A stretch of 6,961 bases of DNA from Dehalococcoidia bacterium (GCA_029857995.1 JAOUFZ010000090.1:1-6961), one strand, 5' to 3'. Shown: positions 1-6,472, numbered from the stretch's first letter. Numbers and translations: made by a program. Notes: a model not told the origin generated them from the sequence alone.

Positions 1-200
1 CTGGTGTTTTTATCCCTCAACGTATCATTGACGAGCTGGCTCAAGCTCCGAAGGGAACAGGGGTTGCCAAAGGAATAGAAATAACTGCCCGGATGATAAG
101 GCAAATGAAAGAAGAGAGAATCTGTGATGGAGTGCACATCATGTTTATCGGACGGGAGGAAAAAGTTCCCGACATACTGGGAGCTGCTGGACTACTATAA
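1..200 (+). CDS. metF: Methylenetetrahydrofolate reductase (MetF), C-terminal end only
   Basis: This is the 3' end of a gene that starts before the window; the first whole codon is at base 3 and the TAA is at 198-200. The 65 visible residues include GVFIPQRIIDEL, then KGIEITARMIRQMKE, then DGVHIMFIGREEKVPDIL and a short AGLL tail. Family knowledge: this is how MetF proteins end, with a GVHIM strand of the TIM barrel followed by a last helix. MetF reduces 5,10-methylene-THF to 5-methyl-THF in the cytoplasm, in the methyl branch of the Wood-Ljungdahl pathway or in methionine synthesis. The hdrC, hdrA and mvhD genes directly downstream favour the Wood-Ljungdahl role, with electrons delivered through the Hdr module instead of directly from NAD(P)H. 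The FMN/FAD and folate sites lie outside the window, so the type of MetF and any MetV partner cannot be judged here. Confidence 0.85.
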   Translation, partial: GVFIPQRIIDELAQAPKGTGVAKGIEITARMIRQMKEERICDGVHIMFIGREEKVPDILGAAGLL

Positions 201-223
201 GATTCCTATCCCGAGTGGGAATT

Positions 224-230
224 AAGGAGG
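224..230 (+). promoter_or_regulatory. Strong Shine-Dalgarno sequence that sets the hdrC start
   Basis: AAGGAGG lies five bases before the ATG at 236. It is a near-perfect anti-16S match and argues for initiation at 236 rather than at the in-frame GTG at 215, which lies upstream of this site and has no comparable signal. Confidence 0.8.
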
Positions 231-235
231 CGAAA

Positions 236-703
236 ATGACTGTAGCTTTGAGTGAATTGGATACCAAGTTCAAGTACGATGTTGCCAATGAGCCAGGCGG
301 AGAAAATATTAAGCTTTGTTTCGCCTGTGGCCTCTGCACTGCGAGTTGCCCTGTTGCTGATATCGACCAGAAATTCAATCCCCGCCGGATAATTCGCATG
401 GTGCTTCTGGGGATGAGGAAAGAAGTCCTTTCTTCAGACACTATCTGGTTCTGCATCCAGTGCTATAACTGTCAGGGACACTGTCCTCAGAATGTTGATT
501 TTGCCGATATCATGAAGGCTCTGAGAAGCATGGCAGTTAGAGAAGGATACGTTGCCCCGTCTTTTGTGGAAAAGATAAAGGAAATCGATGTCTTCTGCCA
601 GAAATTGCGCCATGAGATGGTGAGTGCAATTGTTGACTCACGGTCTCGAGGAGTGGAGGTGGAGCCTTCCGGGCTTGCTAAGGAGGCATTGCAGAGATTG
701 TAA
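236..703 (+). CDS. hdrC: Heterodisulfide reductase subunit C-like iron-sulfur protein (HdrC)
   Basis: A 155-residue protein with two ferredoxin-type motifs of the form C-x2-C-x2-C-x3-C-P. The first is C28, C31, C34, C38 (CFACGLCTASCPVAD); the second is C73, C76, C79, C83 (CIQCYNCQGHCPQNVDF). The segment between them (NPRRIIRMVLLGM) and a helical C-terminal part fit the HdrC family. HdrC carries electrons through two [4Fe-4S] clusters between HdrA and the site that reduces the terminal acceptor, in the cytoplasm. No signal peptide or membrane segment is seen. The start at 236 is chosen for its Shine-Dalgarno site; the GTG at 215 would add seven residues. The gene begins 35 bp after metF and ends 15 bp before hdrA, so it is very probably co-transcribed with both. 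HdrB, which normally receives electrons from HdrC, is not next to it. Its partner may be MetF/MetV or an HdrB encoded elsewhere; that is inference. Confidence 0.93.
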   Translation: MTVALSELDTKFKYDVANEPGGENIKLCFACGLCTASCPVADIDQKFNPRRIIRMVLLGMRKEVLSSDTIWFCIQCYNCQGHCPQNVDFADIMKALRSMAVREGYVAPSFVEKIKEIDVFCQKLRHEMVSAIVDSRSRGVEVEPSGLAKEALQRL

Positions 704-706
704 TGT

Positions 707-713
707 AAAGGTG
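707..713 (+). promoter_or_regulatory. Ribosome binding site of the large hdrA gene
   Basis: AAAGGTG, one mismatch from the anti-16S complement AAAGGAG, lies five bases before the ATG at 719. It supports that start for the giant HdrA-like protein, which then opens almost directly into its FAD-binding strand. Confidence 0.6.
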
Positions 714-718
714 TCATT

Positions 719-3700
719 ATGGAAAAGCAAAGCGGAAACGGCAAAATAGGGGCAGTTCTTGTCGTAGGTGGGGGTGTAGGAGGGATTCAAGCGGCTTTAG
801 ACCTTGCTGAATCCGGATATTACGTCTACCTTGTAGAAAAGTCACCTTCTATCGGGGGCGTTATGGCCCAGCTTGATAAGACTTTCCCCACCAATGATTG
901 TTCCATGTGCATTCTTTCGCCGAAATTGGTGGAGGTTGCCTCGCATCAAAACGTCTCCCTCCTTACTTACACAGAGATAGAGAGCATTAATGGTGAGGCG
1001 GGAAATTTCAATGTGAAGCTGCGCAAAAAGGCAACTTATGTTGATTGGGAGAAGTGCACCGGCTGTGGGGTATGTAGTGAATGGTGTCCCGTAGTCATGA
1101 AAAGCGAGTTCAACATGGGACTCGGGTCTCGCCGTGCCATCTACACACCTTTTCCTCAAGCAGTTCCTAAAAAGTGTGTGATTGATAAGGAAGAAGAGCG
1201 CCTTTGTCATGCTGCCTGTCGTGATGCCTGTCCCCTCCATATGAACGTTCCCGGCTACATTAAACTGATAGCTGAAGGGCAAAATGAAGAAGCGTATAAA
1301 CTCATCAGGGCAACGAATCCTCTCCCCGGTATTTGTGGGCGAATATGCTATGCTCCCTGTCAGGAAGCCTGCAATCGTGGCCAGATTGATGAGCCGCTGG
1401 CCATACGGAACCTCAAAAGATTTGTGACTGACTATTCCGATATAGAGAAGCTTGAAGTGCCTACTGTTGAACCCAGTGGAAAGAGCGCTGCAATCATAGG
1501 AGCAGGACCAGCAGGCCTGGTCGCAGCTCATGACCTCGCTCTTAAGGGACATAAAGCAGTTATCTTCGAGGCTCTGCCCAAGCCGGGCGGCATGCTCCAG
1601 GTTGGAATACCCGAATATCGCCTTCCCAAAGAAGTTGTCCGCAAGGAGATTGAATATATAACAAAGCTCGGTGTTGAGATAAAGATCGGGGTTGAGGTCG
1701 GTAAGCATATTTCTCTAGGCGAGCTTAGAGGAGAATTCAACGCTATCTTTATTGGTATCGGTGCTCATCAGGGGATGGAACTAAAAGTTCCCGGGGAAGA
1801 CCTTCCCGGCGTCGTGCAAGGGGTTGAGTTTCTACGCAATGTGAACCTTGGCAAGAAGGTAAGGGTGGGCCGAAAAGTTGCTGTCATCGGTGGCGGAAAC
1901 ACGGCGCTCGACTGCGCCAGGACAGCTAAACGCCTGGGGGCTGAAGAAGTTACCATCCTTTATCGCCGTACCAGAACAGAGATGCCAGCATCTGTGGAAG
2001 AGATTGATGCTGCAGAGACAGAGGGCATCAAGATTGAGTTTCTTGTTGCTCCCAGCCGTTTTATCGGGAATAAAAGGCTCTCTAAAGTTGAGCTTATTAA
2101 GATGAAGCTCGGCGCTCCCGATGCTTCGGGACGCCCTCGACCAGTACCTCTTGAAGGCTCTGAATTTCAACTTCCTATAAATACTGTTATAGCTGCTCTG
2201 GGACAGGCGGCGAAGACGGATTTTGTTAAAGAATTGGGCATTTCGCTCTCCAAGCGCGGGACCATAGAAGTGAACTCTGGTACCGGTGCAACCAATATTG
2301 AGGGTGTTTTTGCCGGTGGGGATGTGACAACCGGTCCAGCCTACGTAGTGGATGCAATGGCAGCAGGCAGGCGGGCTGCCCGCTCTATAGATGCATTCCT
2401 GCACGGGATGCCTTTGCCTGCAGAAGAAAAATCGGAACCCCAGAAACTGACGGATGAGGAAATCCAGAGGTTGAGGAATCGGTTTGGTGAGAGTTCACAG
2501 CATAAAATGGCGGAAGTGCCCGTGGAACAAAGGGAAGGTTTTGGAGAGGTCACTTTGGGGTACTCGACGCAGGAAGCGTGTGAGGAGGCAAACCGATGTC
2601 TTGCCGGCCAGGTCACAGGATGCATCCAATGTCTGGAATGTGTTGACAGATGTGAAGCCAGGGCTATTGACCATTCTATGAAAGACACGTTTGAGGAAGT
2701 AAAGGTGGGAGCAATTGTCTTCTCCGGAGGATTTGAATGCTATAACCCGGCTGAGGTTTACGAGCTTGGCTATGGGAGACTTCCCAACGTGGTCACGAGT
2801 ATCGAATTCGAGCGTATATTAAGTGCTTCGGGACCGTTCCAGGGCGTCTTGCAGCGGCTCTCTGACGGAGTTCCTCCACAAAAGATAGCTTTCATTCAAT
2901 GCGTGGGCTCAAGGGACGCCAAGCATAACAGGCCTTACTGCTCTTCCGTCTGCTGCACTTATGCCATTAAGGAAGCTATGATTGCCAAGGAACACAGTAC
3001 GGTTCCCTTGGACGTGACTATCTTCTTCATGGACCTCAGGACTTACGGCAAAGATTTTGATAGATACTATGAACGTGCCAAAGAAGAGAGTGGCATACAG
3101 TTCGTCAGGTCGAAGGTTTACAGCGTTGAAGCAGTAGATAGCACGGGTGACCTGGTAGTCAAATTTACTACCGAGGATGGCGTAACAAAGACTGAGAAAT
3201 TCAGTATGGTGGTTCTCTCTGTAGGTTTCCAGTCTTCTCCAGAATTAGTTAAGCTCGCTAAGAAGGTTGGAATCCAGCTTAATCCTTACGGATTTTGTCA
3301 GACAAAGCCTTTCTCACCAATGGAGACCTCAAAGTCCGGAATATTCGTCTGTGGGGCTTTTTCGGCGCCTAAAGACATTCCCGAGACAGTGATGCAGGCG
3401 AGTGGTGCTGCGGGTGAGGTTTCTGCTTTTCTGGCCTCGGCAAGGAAGACTCTGACCAAAGAAAGAGTGTACCCGCCAGAGAAAGATGTGCAAGGAGAAG
3501 AGCCAAGAATTGGAGTCTTCATCTGCCACTGCGGAATCAATATCGGCGGGTATGTGAATGTCCCTGATGTCACTGAATTTGCTAAGACCTTGCCCAATGT
3601 GGCCTATGCTGAAAGAAATCTTTTCACTTGTTCTCAAGATACTCAAGAGAGGATAAAGAAAGTAATTGAGGAGTACAAGCTTAATCGGGTTGTTGTGGCA

Positions 3701-5191
3701 TCTTGTACCCCGAGGACTCACGAACCTTTGTTCCGAGAGACAATCAGAAAGACCGGGCTCAATCCGTATCTTTTCGAGATGGCGAATATTCGAGACCAAT
3801 GCTCCTGGGTACATATGCGTGAGCCGGATAAAGCCACTGAGAAGGCAAAAGACCTGATAAAAATGGCGGTAGCCAAAGCCAGGCTTATTGAATCCCTGCA
3901 GCCTTTGTCTCTTCCGGTCAACCGTGCGGCATTAGTTATTGGAGGAGGGGTGGCAGGAATGACCAGCGCCTTAACATTAGCGGAACAGGGATTCGAGGTT
4001 CATCTTATCGAGAAGAGCAACGTGCTTGGTGGGGTAGCCAGAAGGATACATTACAATCTTGACGGCGAGGACGTGCAACAATTTCTTGGTGAGCTCGTTA
4101 AGCGAGTCCAGGGACACCCCAAGATTAGAGTATATACCGACACCTGGATTGTGGACGTTCACGGGTATGTTGGCAACTTCACCACAGAAATAATGAGGTA
4201 TAGAGGCAGGGTTATAGAAAAGATAGACCATGGCGTCACCATAATTGCCACGGGAGCCGAGGAATATAAGCCGGACGAATACCTCTATGGAAAAGACCCG
4301 AGGGTGCTTACTCAACTTGAACTTGAGGAAGAAATAGTAAGGAAAAACCTGGATATCGTCAACTGTGACAATCTGGTAATGGTTCAGTGCGTGGGTTGTC
4401 GGAATGAGGAACGGCCTTATTGCTCCAGGGTCTGCTGCAACGAGGCGATTAAGAATGCATTGAAGCTTAAAGAGATGAAATCTGAGATGAATATTTATGT
4501 CCTTTACCGGGATATAAGGACATATGGATTTTACGAGGAGTATTATGAAGAAGCAAGGCGGAAAGGGATTATCTTTTTGCATTACGATTTGGAAGATAAA
4601 CCTAAGGTAAGACAGGAGAGAAAAGGTAGTCAGCTTCTGCTCAGAGTCCAGGTTAAGGATAAAGTGCTTGGCGATGAAATAGCTATTGATGCTGACATCA
4701 TTGCCTTAAGTGTAGCGATGGCCTCTTCACCGGATGTGAGGGAGCTTGCCATGCTATACAAGGTGCCCGTGAATGAAGACGGCTTCTTCCTGGAGGCGCA
4801 CGTCAAACTACGTCCTGTGGACTTTGCCACGGACGGGGTCTTTGTCTGCGGGCTGGCTCACGCACCGAAATCCCTTGAGGAAAGCATCGCCCAGGCGAAA
4901 GCTGCTGCCTCTCGGGCTACTACCATACTGGTTAAGGATGCCATAATTGGTGAAGGAATCGTTGCTTCCGTGGATGAGGCGCTCTGTAGTGGTTGTGGCG
5001 TGTGCGAGGTCCTCTGCCCTTACGGGGCAATAGCTGTGAATCGAGAAAAGGGAGTCTCTGCTGTAAACGAAGCTCTTTGCAAGGGCTGTGGCACTTGCTG
5101 TGCCGCCTGTCCCTCCGGAGCTGTTCAGCAGCGAGGGTTTACGAGAAAAGAAATCTCGGCGATGCTTGACGCTGCTTTAGCAGGAGTATGA
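719..5191 (+). CDS. hdrA: Giant tandem HdrA-like flavoprotein with inlaid GltD/NfnB-type NAD(P)H domain
   Basis: The 1490-residue protein carries two HdrA units. Unit 1 (about 1-910): FAD motif GGGVGG at 17-22; first ferredoxin-insert cluster C113/116/119/123; an inlaid GltD/NfnB-like domain at about 158-630; second ferredoxin-insert cluster C635/638/641/645; thioredoxin-reductase-domain cluster C728/741/745/746. Unit 2 (about 930-1490): HdrA N-terminal domain with CHCG at 936-939 plus C971, C996 and C1028; FAD motif GGGVAG at 1075-1080; C1224/1235/1239/1240; C-terminal ferredoxin C1423/1426/1429/1433 and C1454/1457/1460/1464. HdrA is the flavin-based bifurcating subunit of heterodisulfide reductase-type complexes. 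Methanogen HdrA has one such unit of roughly 650 residues. The reported Moorella HdrA binds two FADs and is an NAD-specific diaphorase; this one should bind three. It is cytoplasmic, without a signal peptide. It lies 15 bp after hdrC and overlaps mvhD by 4 bp. Electron routes and acceptors are inference. Confidence 0.93.
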   Translation: MEKQSGNGKIGAVLVVGGGVGGIQAALDLAESGYYVYLVEKSPSIGGVMAQLDKTFPTNDCSMCILSPKLVEVASHQNVSLLTYTEIESINGEAGNFNVKLRKKATYVDWEKCTGCGVCSEWCPVVMKSEFNMGLGSRRAIYTPFPQAVPKKCVIDKEEERLCHAACRDACPLHMNVPGYIKLIAEGQNEEAYKLIRATNPLPGICGRICYAPCQEACNRGQIDEPLAIRNLKRFVTDYSDIEKLEVPTVEPSGKSAAIIGAGPAGLVAAHDLALKGHKAVIFEALPKPGGMLQVGIPEYRLPKEVVRKEIEYITKLGVEIKIGVEVGKHISLGELRGEFNAIFIGIGAHQGMELKVPGEDLPGVVQGVEFLRNVNLGKKVRVGRKVAVIGGGNTALDCARTAKRLGAEEVTILYRRTRTEMPASVEEIDAAETEGIKIEFLVAPSRFIGNKRLSKVELIKMKLGAPDASGRPRPVPLEGSEFQLPINTVIAALGQAAKTDFVKELGISLSKRGTIEVNSGTGATNIEGVFAGGDVTTGPAYVVDAMAAGRRAARSIDAFLHGMPLPAEEKSEPQKLTDEEIQRLRNRFGESSQHKMAEVPVEQREGFGEVTLGYSTQEACEEANRCLAGQVTGCIQCLECVDRCEARAIDHSMKDTFEEVKVGAIVFSGGFECYNPAEVYELGYGRLPNVVTSIEFERILSASGPFQGVLQRLSDGVPPQKIAFIQCVGSRDAKHNRPYCSSVCCTYAIKEAMIAKEHSTVPLDVTIFFMDLRTYGKDFDRYYERAKEESGIQFVRSKVYSVEAVDSTGDLVVKFTTEDGVTKTEKFSMVVLSVGFQSSPELVKLAKKVGIQLNPYGFCQTKPFSPMETSKSGIFVCGAFSAPKDIPETVMQASGAAGEVSAFLASARKTLTKERVYPPEKDVQGEEPRIGVFICHCGINIGGYVNVPDVTEFAKTLPNVAYAERNLFTCSQDTQERIKKVIEEYKLNRVVVASCTPRTHEPLFRETIRKTGLNPYLFEMANIRDQCSWVHMREPDKATEKAKDLIKMAVAKARLIESLQPLSLPVNRAALVIGGGVAGMTSALTLAEQGFEVHLIEKSNVLGGVARRIHYNLDGEDVQQFLGELVKRVQGHPKIRVYTDTWIVDVHGYVGNFTTEIMRYRGRVIEKIDHGVTIIATGAEEYKPDEYLYGKDPRVLTQLELEEEIVRKNLDIVNCDNLVMVQCVGCRNEERPYCSRVCCNEAIKNALKLKEMKSEMNIYVLYRDIRTYGFYEEYYEEARRKGIIFLHYDLEDKPKVRQERKGSQLLLRVQVKDKVLGDEIAIDADIIALSVAMASSPDVRELAMLYKVPVNEDGFFLEAHVKLRPVDFATDGVFVCGLAHAPKSLEESIAQAKAAASRATTILVKDAIIGEGIVASVDEALCSGCGVCEVLCPYGAIAVNREKGVSAVNEALCKGCGTCCAACPSGAVQQRGFTRKEISAMLDAALAGV
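1190..2608 (+). other. Inlaid GltD/NfnB-like NAD(P)H oxidoreductase domain within HdrA
   Basis: This covers about residues 158-630 of the HdrA-like protein. It opens with a cysteine-rich helical part (C163, C167, C171, then C206, C210, C214, C218) resembling the cluster-binding N-terminus of the glutamate synthase small subunit and NfnB. An FAD fold with GAGPAG at 261-266 and GGMLQVGIPEYRLP at 290-303 follows, then a nested NAD(P)H fold with GGGNTALDCAR at 391-401 and YRR at 415-417. The closing FAD motif is GVFAGGDVTTGPAYVVDAM at 529-547. The linker at about 597-628 (MAEVPVEQREGF to EEANRCL) is the usual one joining such domains to a ferredoxin. The domain likely oxidises NADH or NADPH. YRR is typical of NADPH-binding relatives, but the Moorella enzyme was reported NAD-specific, so the nucleotide is undecided. 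Confidence 0.88.
3506..5188 (+). other. Second HdrA unit at the C-terminus of the fusion protein
   Basis: Residues about 930-1490 repeat the HdrA plan. An HdrA N-terminal domain comes first (GVFICHCGINIGGYV; VVVASCTPRTHEP; FEMANIRDQCSWVHM), then a thioredoxin-reductase-like FAD domain and a two-cluster ferredoxin. It aligns by eye with unit 1: QCVGCR with PYCSRVCC matches QCVGSR with PYCSSVCC; IRTYG matches LRTYG; DGVFVCGLAHAPK matches SGIFVCGAFSAPK. Unlike unit 1 and methanogen HdrA, its FAD domain runs from GNFTTEI (1152-1158) to ATGAEEY (1177-1183) with no ferredoxin insert. It also has an extra cysteine, C1227, where unit 1 has serine. Confidence 0.88.
5183..5186 (+). promoter_or_regulatory. 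Ribosome binding site inside the end of hdrA that decides the mvhD start
   Basis: GGAG is followed by three consecutive in-frame ATG codons at 5188, 5191 and 5194. The gaps from GGAG are 1, 4 and 7 bases, so the third ATG has the best spacing. The first ATG shares ATGA with the hdrA stop, so translational coupling is likely whichever codon is used. Confidence 0.55.
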
Positions 5192-5193
5192 TG

Positions 5194-5667
5194 ATGGATA
5201 ACTTTGAGCCCAAAATTGTTGGCTTCTGTTGCAACTGGTGTGCCTATGCCGGCGCTGACCTTGCCGGTATAAGCCGGTTCCAGTATCCTCCTAATCTGAG
5301 AATGATAAGGCTAATGTGTTCGGGGGCGGTAGCTCCTGTTTATATTCTGGAAGCCTTTCAGAAAGGGGCTGACGGTGTTTTTATAGGGGGATGTCACCCC
5401 AGGGACTGTCACTACCTGGAGGGGAACTACAAAACATTGAGAAGGATTTTGCTTCTCAAAAAGCTCTTGCCCCAGCTGGGAATCGAGCCGGAGCGGTTAA
5501 AGCTGGAGTGGGTTTCCGCCGCCGAAGGGCAGAGATTTGCTCAGGTGGTCACTGATTTCATTTCAGAAATTAAGAAGCTCGGCCCCAGTCCCTTGAAGCG
5601 AGATGCTCATAAGCCAGCCGAAGATACTCATCAGGTTGAAGCAACTGCTGTCCAAGCCCATAAATGA
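5194..5667 (+). CDS. mvhD: MvhD-family [2Fe-2S] electron-transfer protein (methyl-viologen-reducing hydrogenase delta subunit type)
   Basis: A 157-residue protein recognised by the MvhD/FrhD pattern: GFCCNWCAYAGADLAG near the N-terminus (C12, C13, C16), RLMCSGAVAP (C42) and GGCHPRDCHYLEGNYK (C67, C72). MvhD carries a [2Fe-2S] cluster and links HdrA to its electron-donating partner, a hydrogenase or formate dehydrogenase in methanogens and the HdrA/MetFV assembly in Moorella. Its place right after hdrA supports that role. The start at 5194 is chosen for ribosome-binding-site spacing; starting at 5188 would add two methionines. Methanogen MvhD proteins, as I recall them, read CSGRV or CTGRV where this one has CSGAV. 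The last 30 residues are a charged tail rich in Ala, His and Glu, beyond the conserved fold. No hydrogenase large or small subunit gene is in the window, so the donor may instead be the NAD(P)H domain of HdrA. Confidence 0.92.
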   Translation: MDNFEPKIVGFCCNWCAYAGADLAGISRFQYPPNLRMIRLMCSGAVAPVYILEAFQKGADGVFIGGCHPRDCHYLEGNYKTLRRILLLKKLLPQLGIEPERLKLEWVSAAEGQRFAQVVTDFISEIKKLGPSPLKRDAHKPAEDTHQVEATAVQAHK

Positions 5668-5669
5668 CT

Positions 5670-6284
5670 TCAGCTTCTACGTAGCAGCCATCCTTTCTCG
5701 ACGGCCAGTCTCCTTGCCCTGTCCAAATCGGCCTGACTATTTATATTGAAAAAGCTTAAATGCTCCGGGTCGAAGCTGTTTATCTCGTCTTGTTCAACGT
5801 ACATCACCTTGACCATACCAAAGAGTCTGTCAATCCTCAGCTCATTCTGCTCCAGCAACTCCTGGATATGGGCTAAACAACTCTTAGAATATACTGCGCA
5901 CAGGGGCTCCACTTCATTTCTTATTCGGGGGACAACAGCATCAAATGTAGAAGAGATTCGAGTCATATATTCGAGGAAGCCAACGCTCAAGAAGGGTGTG
6001 TCACAGCCAACGACGATAGCTCGCGAACTGGATGAGGCTATTAAACCCGAGTAGATACCCGCCAGCGGACCTTTTCCCGGAGAAATGTCAGCTACCGTCT
6101 TGATTCCTACAGCAGAGGAACAGGGAATTGCCTCGCCACGGGCAGTCGCCATGATGATTTCCGTGCTGAAAACAGCCAGGCGGTCAATCACCCACTGGAT
6201 AAGGCTCTTCCCCCCGATAGTCTCCAGGAACTTGCTCCGACCAAGTCTTAAGCTTTTGCCACCGGCGAGAATAATGGAGGTCAT
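5670..6284 (-). CDS. mobA: Molybdenum cofactor guanylyltransferase (MobA)
   Basis: A 204-residue protein, close to the usual MobA length of about 190-210. It opens with the nucleotide-binding loop LAGGKSLRLGRSK at 6-18, then shows KGPLAGIYSGL at 71-81, the metal-binding aspartate in VVGCDTPFLS (D95), EPLCAVYSKSC at 126-136 and the typical ending FFNINSQADLDRA at 178-190. MobA transfers GMP from GTP to molybdopterin, making the guanine dinucleotide cofactor used by DMSO-reductase-family enzymes such as formate dehydrogenase, which Wood-Ljungdahl organisms need. The ATG at 6284 is chosen because homology begins there; a weak AGG sits nine bases upstream. An in-frame TTG at 6350 would add 22 residues (QYANVALSQRNQDRRFG and so on) with no resemblance to MobA. 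The gene converges on mvhD with 2 bp between stop codons and diverges from the CBS-domain gene. Other NTP-transferases such as MocA are less likely given the overall motif set. Confidence 0.9.
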   Translation of the reverse strand: MTSIILAGGKSLRLGRSKFLETIGGKSLIQWVIDRLAVFSTEIIMATARGEAIPCSSAVGIKTVADISPGKGPLAGIYSGLIASSSSRAIVVGCDTPFLSVGFLEYMTRISSTFDAVVPRIRNEVEPLCAVYSKSCLAHIQELLEQNELRIDRLFGMVKVMYVEQDEINSFDPEHLSFFNINSQADLDRARRLAVEKGWLLRRS

Positions 6285-6368
6285 GCCAAAACGCCTGTCT
6301 TGATTACGTTGGGACAAAGCCACGTTAGCATACTGGAAGAGGTTAGGCAACTCCTCGTTGATTGCCGA

Positions 6369-6418
6369 ACCTCTCGTCTTGTATTAGAATACTAATATAC
6401 ACATACGACGAGAGAGGT
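6369..6418. repeat. Long interrupted inverted repeat, possible operator or hairpin
   Basis: The outer arms CTCTCGTC (6371-6378) and GACGAGAG (6407-6414) are exact reverse complements, and two more pairs form outside them if AG at 6415-6416 is bulged. Inside is a second inverted pair, TATTAG (6382-6387) and CTAATA (6392-6397), around the loop AATA. No T-run follows on either strand, so a simple terminator is unlikely. Position in a divergent promoter region suggests a dimeric or tetrameric repressor site, or an RNA hairpin in a leader; function is inference. Confidence 0.6.
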
Positions 6419-6440
6419 ATTGGTACGCTTGCGTATTGGT
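6417..6440. repeat. Direct repeat GTATTGGT overlapping a 12-bp palindrome
   Basis: GTATTGGT occurs at 6417-6424 and again at 6433-6440, 16 bp apart start to start. The palindrome TACGC-TT-GCGTA (6424-6435) overlaps the last base of the first copy and the first three of the second. It directly adjoins the large inverted repeat on its left. The compact arrangement resembles a protein-binding site, but no specific regulator motif is recognised. Confidence 0.4.
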
Positions 6441-6472
6441 CACGGGAGTTGTCCCTGAGGTAGATAGCTAAA

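Noticed and set aside
215..235. GTG at 215 as the hdrC start
   Set aside because: The strong AAGGAGG at 224-230 lies downstream of this GTG and is ideally placed for the ATG at 236; the seven extra residues have no family support.
842..1708. A 288-codon open frame on the minus strand opposite hdrA
   Set aside because: It lies wholly antisense to strongly conserved FAD and cluster motifs of HdrA. Its translation has no recognisable domain, so it is a shadow of the real gene.
1055..2653. Possibility that the large hdrA frame is two genes joined by an assembly or sequencing error
   Set aside because: The frame is open without interruption, the linker from the GltD domain to the ferredoxin (about residues 597-628) is the usual natural type, and the HdrA ferredoxin insert resumes correctly on the far side.
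3977..4582. A 201-codon minus-strand open frame opposite the second HdrA unit
   Set aside because: It is antisense to conserved HdrA sequence, has no recognisable motif and no ribosome binding site worth noting; treated as a shadow.
6285..6350. TTG at 6350 as the mobA start
   Set aside because: The 22 extra residues lie before the conserved MobA N-terminus. The only purine-rich stretch (GAGGAG) directly abuts the TTG, too close to act as its ribosome binding site.
6371..6414. Inverted repeat as a rho-independent terminator
   Set aside because: There is no T-run after the stem on either strand, the stem is interrupted by an asymmetric loop, and it lies between divergent gene starts where no gene ends.
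6444..6455. GGGA-gttg-TCCC mini hairpin
   Set aside because: Only four base pairs and no extension; expected often by chance.
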